From an uncultured Gammaproteobacteria bacterium (lineage in GTDB: Bacteria > Pseudomonadota > Gammaproteobacteria > Pseudomonadales > Azotimanducaceae_A), in assembly GCA_913041025.1 (NCBI GenBank), contig CAJWGQ010000091.1:1-11060 (forward strand): DNA of 11,060 nt. Direction: 5' to 3'. The notes beneath the pieces are model-generated. The model had not been told where the DNA came from. It saw only the letters and a list, made by a program, of their open reading frames with translations, and made no database searches. Positions 6,110-11,060 of this stretch are shown here, piece by piece. Both the position numbers and the translations under genes were made by a program. The first letter of the stretch is position 1, and each line of letters starts with the position of its first letter.

Positions 6110-6673
6110 CTATCGAGTTTCATTACTCGTGATCAGCCTTCGCGCCCTGATCTCCGCGTCTCGCGTACGAGCCTTTGCTTTCCTGCCACCTAGATAGTTT
6201 TCAATAATCTCATTTACTGTTTTTTGGTCTAGAGAAAGCTTAGTTTCATAAGTTTCACCGCCGATTGGGGTAATGCTAACTAGGCGAGCACCGTAAATCA
6301 CCCCTTCTACCCTGGCTTTGAGTTGATCTTCCGACAAAGCAAAGTCTACAAGGTTATCCGACGCGTCTATCCATTGACCATAAACCTGTTCTGTTAAGGA
6401 CCGGTAAGCATCTAATTTGGACGCTTTAATCGCCATCAAGCGCTGTTGAGCCTCTGTATCTCCCTTTTGGCTAGCAATCACGGCATAACCTGTGGCAGTT
6501 ATTCCTTTCGCTGAACCAGGCGCCATAACAGGATAATGCTGCTCCATACGCTGGGAGGTAGAAGTGCAGCCGCTTGCAACACAGACAAAGAGGCCAACCA
6601 ATGTAAACCATGCAATAAACTTGCGATCTTTTCTTCTCAAGGCCAACCACCTCGAGGATTTTCGTGATTTCAT
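6110..6673 (-). CDS. flgP: Outer-membrane lipoprotein FlgP (LPP20 family)
   Basis: FlgP forms the outer-membrane basal disk in Vibrio and Campylobacter and is needed for full motility. The product is 187 residues. A long basic n-region (MKSRKSSRW, RRKDRK) and a hydrophobic core (FIAWFTLVGLFVCV) end in the lipobox ASGC, with Cys36 as the lipidated residue. The LPP20 core follows: GITATGYAVIASQKGDTEAQ, QRLMAIKASKLDAYRSLTEQ, VEGVIYGARLVSITPIG, TKLSLD. The tail is Arg-rich (RKAKARTRDAEIRARRL). It heads the operon with flgT, the LysM lipoprotein, the fliK-like gene and the FlhB-like gene, all spaced by 11 nt or less. The ATG at 6673 has only a weak ribosome site; a TTG at codon 12 preceded by GAGGTGG would give a more usual signal peptide length and is a possible alternative. 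FlgO, the usual neighbour in Vibrio, is missing. Confidence 0.86.
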   Translation of the reverse strand: MKSRKSSRWLALRRKDRKFIAWFTLVGLFVCVASGCTSTSQRMEQHYPVMAPGSAKGITATGYAVIASQKGDTEAQQRLMAIKASKLDAYRSLTEQVYGQWIDASDNLVDFALSEDQLKARVEGVIYGARLVSITPIGGETYETKLSLDQKTVNEIIENYLGGRKAKARTRDAEIRARRLITSNETR

Positions 6674-6711
6674 CTAAAGAACGACCCATTCTTTTCAAAA
6701 ACTCATAATAT

Positions 6712-6738
6712 CTATCGGTTAAATTCGACAATTCTTGA
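6712..6738 (-). promoter_or_regulatory. Candidate sigma-28 (FliA) promoter for the flgP operon
   Basis: On the minus strand TCAA (6738-6735) is followed after 15 nt by ACCGATAG (6719-6712). The consensus is TAAA-N15-GCCGATAA, so 3 of 4 and 6 of 8 positions match with correct spacing. Transcription would begin near 6702, about 30 nt before the flgP ATG. No sigma-54 site was found on this strand in the gap, so this is the best candidate. Confidence 0.4.
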
Positions 6739-6794
6739 ATGGTGCAATGCCTATAGTTACAGGTTGTTAAGGCTATCAACACATTTCTAAAAGT

Positions 6795-6811
6795 TAGGCA
6801 CGATTCATGCA
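6795..6811 (+). promoter_or_regulatory. Sigma-54 (RpoN) promoter for flhA
   Basis: TAGGCACGATTCATGCA has the -24 GG at 6797-6798 and the -12 GC at 6809-6810, separated by 10 nt. It differs from TGGCACG-N4-TTGCA only by A for T at the start of each block. Transcription should begin near 6822. The -12 block contains the ATG at 6807, the furthest upstream start in the flhA frame, so that ATG would not be in the mRNA; the next good start is 6879. RpoN/FleQ control of flhA is established in Pseudomonas and Vibrio. Confidence 0.8.
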
Positions 6812-6878
6812 GAGTCCTAGTGGAAATGTTGGTTTATGCGAAAAACCACCCTATTTAACGACGAATTTAAGAGCAGTA

Positions 6879-9035
6879 ATGGCAGTAGCATCTTTCACAG
6901 TGTCAGATCTTCGACAATTTGCCGGGAGCATATCCTGGTCATCGCTCGCCATGCCAACCGTGGTACTGATCGTACTCGCCATGCTCGTTCTACCAATGCC
7001 CCCAATAATGTTGGATATCTTTTTCACATTCAATATTTTACTTGCACTATTGATCATCATGGTAGGCCTCAACAGCTCAGAACCTCTTGATTTCTCAGCG
7101 TTTCCACCAATTATTTTATGGTCCACTATGCTCAGGTTAGGGTTGAATGTTGCCTCTACTCGCGTTGTGCTTCTCGAAGGGCATCAGGGTGGCGCCTCAG
7201 CAGGCAAAGTTATCGAGGCTTTCGGTGAGGTTGTTGTAGGAGGCAATTATCTCGTCGGATTTATCGTTTTTGCGATCATTATGATCATCAATTTCATTGT
7301 GATCACCAAAGGTGCTGGACGGGTTTCTGAGGTAATCGCTCGCTTTACGCTGGACGCACTGCCGGGCAAACAGATGGCGATAGATGCGGACCTTAACGCA
7401 GGTATTATCGATCAGGACGCAGCTCGAATTCGACGGGCTCAAGTTACTCAAGAATCAGATTTTTTCGGCTCAATGGACGGTGCATCGAAATTCGTTAGAG
7501 GTGATGCGGTTGCTGGCCTGTTGATTTTGCTAATAAATCTCATTGGTGGTTTAACCATTGGCATCATTCAATATGACCTCAGCTTTGAAGATGCAGCCAG
7601 AGTTTACGTATTATTGGCGATTGGAGACGGACTGGTCGCCCAAATTCCAGCCATTATTCTGTCACTTGGCACTGCAGCAATTGTCACGAAAGTCACGACA
7701 TCACAATCGATGCCAGATCAAGCTGCAAGTCAATTAGCTAATCCAACAGCTTTCTACATAGCTGGAGGTATCCTGGTATTTCTCGGCATACTTCCCGGTA
7801 TACCTTGGATCTTTACCATCATCGGGTTGCTCGCACTGGCCCTTGGATACTTTTCTAAAACTTATCAACCAGCCACCCCGGATCCTCTGCTTGGGCCAGA
7901 CATGATCGAAAGTGGAGAAACCTCCTCCCAAGGAGAGGATATTTTGGAATTGGATTGGGACGACGCCGGTCAAGTAGATGTAGTTAGCCTTGAGCTGGGC
8001 TATGGTTTGATCCCGATGGTTGATGCCGATGGGGGAGGTAGATTACTCAATCGCATAAAAGGAATTCGCAAAAAGCTTTCTTCCGAAATGGGCTTTTTGT
8101 TGCCAGCTATAAGGATAAGAGACAATTTAGACAACCCACCTGATACATACAAAATAGTGATTAACGGGTCGACCCGAGGCACTGGACATATACAGGCAGG
8201 TAAAGAGCTGGCAATCAATCCTGGACATGTATTGACAGAAATCGAAGGAATTCCTGGAAAAGATCCAGCTTTTGGGCTGGATGCAGTTTGGATAGACCCC
8301 GCTGATAGCGAGTACGCACAAGCATCGGGTTATACGGTTGTTGATACTGCCACGGTAATGGCAACACACCTAAACAGCGTCATTAAAGATAATGCCGAAG
8401 AACTGATGACTTACGATGTTGCACAAGAGCTTATCAACAAGATAGAGGAAAGCTCACCTAAGCTCATCGAAGATTTTATTCCTGAAAAGTTAGCATTAGG
8501 CACTATCGTTAGAGTCCTACAAAACCTTTTAAAAGAAGGTGTCCCTCTCAGAGATATGCGTACAGTTCTAGAAACACTCGCAGAGGAATGCGATAAAACT
8601 CAAGATGCTGGCGAGCTCTCTTCGTTAGTCCGGCCTAAACTAGGCCGACTCATCCTACAAGAATTGGTAGACGTGGACGAAACTTTAGCGGTAATGACCC
8701 TTGAACCAAGTTTAGAACAACTGTTAAGTGAACTGGTCGTTCGTGCTGAAAGTCTTGATGATATAGCGTTAGAGCCTAATCTGGCAGAAGGCCTATTCAC
8801 CTCAATTAGAGAAAACATGCAGCTAATGGAGCAGGAAGAAACACCACCCGTATTAGTGGTTTCCCCTTTACTTCGCCCATGGCTCGCTAGGCTGTTGAGA
8901 AGAAGTACTCGAGACCTAACTGTTTTGTCCTACACGGAATTACCGGACGATCAATCAATAAGAGTTTCTTCTTCAATTGAGGTCAACCTCAATTCAACAG
9001 AAGAACCCAGACCAGAAGATACAACTGAATCCTAA
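6879..9035 (+). CDS. flhA: Flagellar type III export gate protein FlhA
   Basis: FlhA is the large inner-membrane export gate subunit; its cytoplasmic ring docks chaperone-substrate complexes and uses the proton motive force. From the ATG at 6879 the product is 718 residues, against about 690-700 in most relatives. The N-terminal half holds about eight membrane helices (VVLIVLAMLVLPM, FNILLALLIIMVGL, LVGFIVFAIIMIINFIVI and others). It also holds the FHIPEP-family signature (LRLGLNVASTRVVLLEG) and the near-invariant cytoplasmic loop (GRVSEVIARFTLDALPGK, DADLNAG, MDGASKFVRGDA). A linker leads to the cytoplasmic domain (LELGYGLIPMVD onward, IRDNLDN, GTIVRVLQNLLKEGVPLRDM). The tail is acidic and Thr/Glu-rich. 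The start is chosen because the sigma-54 promoter overlaps the ATG at 6807, and AAGAG precedes 6879. flhB does not lie upstream, unlike the usual fliR-flhB-flhA order; flgP diverges instead. Confidence 0.95.
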   Translation: MAVASFTVSDLRQFAGSISWSSLAMPTVVLIVLAMLVLPMPPIMLDIFFTFNILLALLIIMVGLNSSEPLDFSAFPPIILWSTMLRLGLNVASTRVVLLEGHQGGASAGKVIEAFGEVVVGGNYLVGFIVFAIIMIINFIVITKGAGRVSEVIARFTLDALPGKQMAIDADLNAGIIDQDAARIRRAQVTQESDFFGSMDGASKFVRGDAVAGLLILLINLIGGLTIGIIQYDLSFEDAARVYVLLAIGDGLVAQIPAIILSLGTAAIVTKVTTSQSMPDQAASQLANPTAFYIAGGILVFLGILPGIPWIFTIIGLLALALGYFSKTYQPATPDPLLGPDMIESGETSSQGEDILELDWDDAGQVDVVSLELGYGLIPMVDADGGGRLLNRIKGIRKKLSSEMGFLLPAIRIRDNLDNPPDTYKIVINGSTRGTGHIQAGKELAINPGHVLTEIEGIPGKDPAFGLDAVWIDPADSEYAQASGYTVVDTATVMATHLNSVIKDNAEELMTYDVAQELINKIEESSPKLIEDFIPEKLALGTIVRVLQNLLKEGVPLRDMRTVLETLAEECDKTQDAGELSSLVRPKLGRLILQELVDVDETLAVMTLEPSLEQLLSELVVRAESLDDIALEPNLAEGLFTSIRENMQLMEQEETPPVLVVSPLLRPWLARLLRRSTRDLTVLSYTELPDDQSIRVSSSIEVNLNSTEEPRPEDTTES

Positions 9036-9047
9036 TATAGGGAATAA

Positions 9048-10157
9048 ATGATGGAACTTAAAAGATTCATTGCTGAGAACTCACGAGATGCTCTACAACA
9101 AGTCAAAGAAAACCACGGTGATGATGCGCTAATCATTTCAACAACAAAAGTGGGTAAAAAAACCGAGGTGATATGCGCCGTCGAGGAATCACTAGACGGG
9201 GAAAAGGCAGCGAGCAAAAAGACTAAAGCCGCTACTTCTTCGGATGCTAGCTCCGAAAAATCAGTCGTCAAAAATACAGAAGCTCTTCGAGAAGAGCTTT
9301 CAAGCATCGAATTCTCCGAACAACTAGGGAGAATAGTAAGCAAATCAGAATCGAAGAAGCCATCTAAAACTCCAGACATCAATGAGCTAATGAAAACAAT
9401 ACAGGCTGATCTATCTGAGCTTCGAAACAAAATGGAAAACCAAACAAATACAGTTACGCCTATCAACAAAGCAAGATCCGCACTAAATACCTTCGGGAAG
9501 AGAGAAAAATTTCTAGAAAAACAAGATCAATTGGCCGACTCCATAAGCAAACTGTTAGAAAAACAAATATCTAGTCAGCGGCATTGGAAAGGAATTAATG
9601 TTTTTTATGGCATGCCAGGGTCTGGGAAGACCAGAACAATAGAATCAATAATTTCCGGAATTCGTGATCAGGAAGATTTATCAGATTGCACCCTCATCGA
9701 GTTTAACTCCTTAAAAGGGAGCAATCGCCAGACTTTTGGAAACCTTTCAAAACTAAGTGAACACTTCAATGTCGCTCACTTTCGCGAAAGCGATCCCACT
9801 AATTTGTTGAACAGACTGGAAAAGCTCGACGAATCTAATAGAACTTTCGTTGAGGTCTCCTACGAAGACCTTGAATTAATCAGGCTTCATTATTCAAAAT
9901 TAAACAAATTGGATGTTAATCATTTCCTATGCTTAGCTGCCGATGCTGCGCTCCACAGCCTCCGCAAAATTGTCGATACCTCTCCAGATCTCTTGAAATC
10001 GATAGTAATGACACGCTTGGATCTAATCCCTGAGATAGATGACTTGCTGGCAGCACTGGCAGACCTTTCTGGCTCAATACTGGCTGTATATAGCCACACT
10101 AGTAATGATGATCTAGCTTCTGTAGATTTACTGTCGGAAACGGCTGCAAAAGTCTAA
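9048..10157 (+). CDS. flhF: FlhF homologue (polar flagellum placement), divergent GTPase domain
   Basis: FlhF is an SRP-family GTPase that marks the pole where a flagellum is built. Identity rests on the N-terminal motif (MELKRFIAENSRDAL, DDALIISTTKVGKKTEV), a charged linker (50-135), a C-terminal NG-like region and its place between flhA and flhG. The product is 369 residues, shorter than the usual 430-480. The P-loop is kept (GMPGSGKT, 188-195). The other GTPase motifs are not: where FlhF has DTYRIGA this reads FNSLKGS (219-225), the DTAG position reads EVSY (269-272), TKLDE reads TRLDL (322-326), and the C-terminal GQ-P-D-L motif reads HTSNDDL. Either ATG 9048 or ATG 9051 could be used; 9051 has better spacing (7 nt) from AGGGA at 9039-9043. 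The gene starts 12 nt after flhA. Confidence 0.82.
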   Translation: MMELKRFIAENSRDALQQVKENHGDDALIISTTKVGKKTEVICAVEESLDGEKAASKKTKAATSSDASSEKSVVKNTEALREELSSIEFSEQLGRIVSKSESKKPSKTPDINELMKTIQADLSELRNKMENQTNTVTPINKARSALNTFGKREKFLEKQDQLADSISKLLEKQISSQRHWKGINVFYGMPGSGKTRTIESIISGIRDQEDLSDCTLIEFNSLKGSNRQTFGNLSKLSEHFNVAHFRESDPTNLLNRLEKLDESNRTFVEVSYEDLELIRLHYSKLNKLDVNHFLCLAADAALHSLRKIVDTSPDLLKSIVMTRLDLIPEIDDLLAALADLSGSILAVYSHTSNDDLASVDLLSETAAKV

Positions 10158-10189
10158 GAAATTGGTTATCCAAAACACGAGAAGCTGAA

Positions 10190-10966
10190 ATGGAAGCAGA
10201 CACTCAGGAAATGACTGTTATTGGCATAGCTTCTGGAAAAGGAGGCGTAGGCAAATCAACTGTTGCCGTGAACTTAGGTCTTGCGTTCGCCGAGCTCGGG
10301 AGAAAAACACTGCTGCTCGATGCAGATCTAGGTTTAGCTAATGCCCAGATTTTAATGGGTTTGGACGCGCCCTACGATATTGGCGACGTCGTTTCCGGAA
10401 AGAAAAATATAAAAGAGGTTGTAGTGCAAAGTAATGAGAATTTTGCTCTTATTCCCGGTGCATCGGGCAATACTTCTCTCGCAAACATTTCACCAATAAC
10501 CGCCAATAATTTAATAGATAGCGTCAAATCAGAACTCAATACGGTCGAGATTCTAATAATCGACTGCGCGGCGGGCTTAGCCGAATCGAACTTAGCTTTT
10601 CTCGATTGCTGCAGCATAAAGATCATCGTCGTGCAAGATGAACCAGCTTCGATAGCGGACTGTTATGGGGTAATAAAGATTGAGAACAAAAAAGACCAAA
10701 TGGACAACATTTTTATACTACCAAATCGAGTCAAGAGCGAAGCTGAAGGCAAAACACTATTTGATAAGCTCAATCAGGTCTGCATGAAGTTTCTTGAACA
10801 GCCGGTTAATTACGTCTCATCAGTTTTAGACAGTCAATTAATAACCGGCTTAAATAGGAAAAGGGAAAGTCTTTTTCCAAATCATGCTAAAACGCCCCCG
10901 GCACACAATTTTCTGGCGTTGGCAACAAAGATATCTGAGCTTAAATCTATAAAACCGGTATTATAG
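10190..10966 (+). CDS. flhG: FlhG/FleN, MinD-like ATPase controlling flagellar number
   Basis: FlhG (FleN) is a ParA/MinD-type ATPase that limits flagellar number by restraining FleQ/FlrA and acting on FlhF. The 258-residue product has the deviant Walker A (SGKGGVGKST, residues 15-24), the switch I-type motif LLLDADLGLANAQILMG (42 on), and Walker B/switch II as LIIDCAAGL (D125). The QDEPASIADCYGVIKI segment is typical of FleN. It is slightly shorter than the usual 270-300. The N-terminus (MEADTQEMTVIGIAS) lacks the DQAxxLR-type motif that stimulates FlhF GTPase activity in Bacillus, Shewanella and Vibrio proteins, and reading upstream in frame does not recover it. The C-terminus ends ISELKSIKPVL; a clear membrane-targeting helix is not evident. 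The gap to flhF is 32 nt and the ribosome site (GAGAAG) is weak. Confidence 0.92.
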   Translation: MEADTQEMTVIGIASGKGGVGKSTVAVNLGLAFAELGRKTLLLDADLGLANAQILMGLDAPYDIGDVVSGKKNIKEVVVQSNENFALIPGASGNTSLANISPITANNLIDSVKSELNTVEILIIDCAAGLAESNLAFLDCCSIKIIVVQDEPASIADCYGVIKIENKKDQMDNIFILPNRVKSEAEGKTLFDKLNQVCMKFLEQPVNYVSSVLDSQLITGLNRKRESLFPNHAKTPPAHNFLALATKISELKSIKPVL

Positions 10967-10995
10967 TACCCGTTGAGAAATACCAAATTCGAAAT

Positions 10996-11060
10996 ATGGC
11001 TGATCTAAAAGGTTATTCGGATCAAACTGAAACAAATGTTAGCGATCATTATGCGTTGGT
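10996..11060 (+). CDS. fliA: Probable flagellar sigma factor FliA (sigma-28), N-terminal fragment
   Basis: Twenty-one codons are in the window, starting MADLKGYSDQTETN and ending SDHYALV as the frame leaves the edge (the last V is incomplete). The SDHYALV end fits the FliA N-terminus (pattern ...xRHAxLVKRIAxHL), and fliA follows flhG/fleN in most polar-flagellum clusters. No conserved sigma region is complete, so the call rests mainly on gene order. The ATG is 29 nt after the flhG stop; the ribosome site is poor (GAGAAA is 15 nt or more upstream). The frame stays open upstream into flhG, so a further-upstream start cannot be fully excluded. Confidence 0.62.
   Translation, partial: MADLKGYSDQTETNVSDHYAL

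Noticed and set aside
6471..6782. A 103-codon frame overlapping the flgP start in another frame
   Set aside because: Its second half is a Cys-rich shadow of flgP, it has no ribosome site, and it spans the flgP promoter region.
6825..6855. A GG-N10-GC pair on the minus strand near 6838-6851 as a sigma-54 site for flgP
   Set aside because: The -24 block reads AGGGTGG instead of TGGCACG, so only the spacing fits. It would also lie downstream of the flhA transcription start.
6807..6878. Upstream extension of FlhA from the ATG at 6807
   Set aside because: This ATG is part of the -12 block of a sigma-54 promoter, and the extra 24 residues have no match to the FlhA N-terminus.
9032..9469. A 145-codon minus-strand frame opposite flhF
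   Set aside because: It is Ser- and Leu-rich as expected for the antisense of a Glu/Lys/Ser-rich linker, and lies wholly within the flhF and flhA ends.

Overview
The window is a block of polar-flagellum genes from a Gammaproteobacterium, probably marine and of the Pseudomonas/Vibrio regulatory type. The evidence is: FlhF and FlhG homologues encoded next to flhA, H-ring/basal-disk proteins FlgP and FlgT, and three sigma-54 (RpoN) -24/-12 promoters in front of flgB, flgA and flhA. Base composition is fairly AT-rich. I cannot name the genus. No tRNA, rRNA, CRISPR array, IS element or prophage was seen.

Layout. (1) Positions 1-506, minus strand: flgB (proximal rod) is followed after only 28 nt by the start of a flagellin gene. 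The usual flgC is not there. (2) Positions 507-1016: a 510-bp non-coding divergent region with back-to-back sigma-54 promoters for flgB (minus) and flgA (plus). (3) Positions 1017-2878, plus strand: flgA (P-ring chaperone, with an apparent tandem duplication of its SAF domain), an undescribed 36-codon ORF with a strong ribosome binding site, flgM (anti-sigma-28) and flgN (hook-junction chaperone). (4) Positions 2885-6673, minus strand: a tight five-gene operon flgP - flgT - LysM-type lipoprotein - fliK-like - flhB C-terminal-domain protein, converging on flgN with 6 nt between stop codons. (5) Positions 6674-6878: a divergent regulatory region with a sigma-54 promoter for flhA and a possible sigma-28 promoter for flgP. 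(6) Positions 6879-11060, plus strand: flhA (export gate), flhF, flhG, and the first codons of a gene that is probably fliA (sigma-28).

How the genes work together. RpoN with a FleQ/FlrA-type activator would turn on the rod, P-ring chaperone and export-gate genes. FlhA, the FlhB-like domain protein and the FliK-like protein belong to export and substrate switching. FlgA, FlgP, FlgT and the LysM lipoprotein serve the periplasmic and outer-membrane rings. FlgM and (probably) FliA form the late-gene checkpoint, and FlhF/FlhG set number and pole position.

Most worth a second look: the FlhF homologue keeps a P-loop but has lost the recognisable DTxR, DTAG and TKLDE motifs, and its FlhG partner lacks the N-terminal DQAxxLR-type activator motif, so the GTPase switch may have decayed in both. 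Also notable are the 36-codon ORF upstream of flgM, the double-SAF FlgA, the flgB-flagellin junction, and the sigma-54 promoter that overlaps the most upstream flhA ATG and so moves the start downstream.
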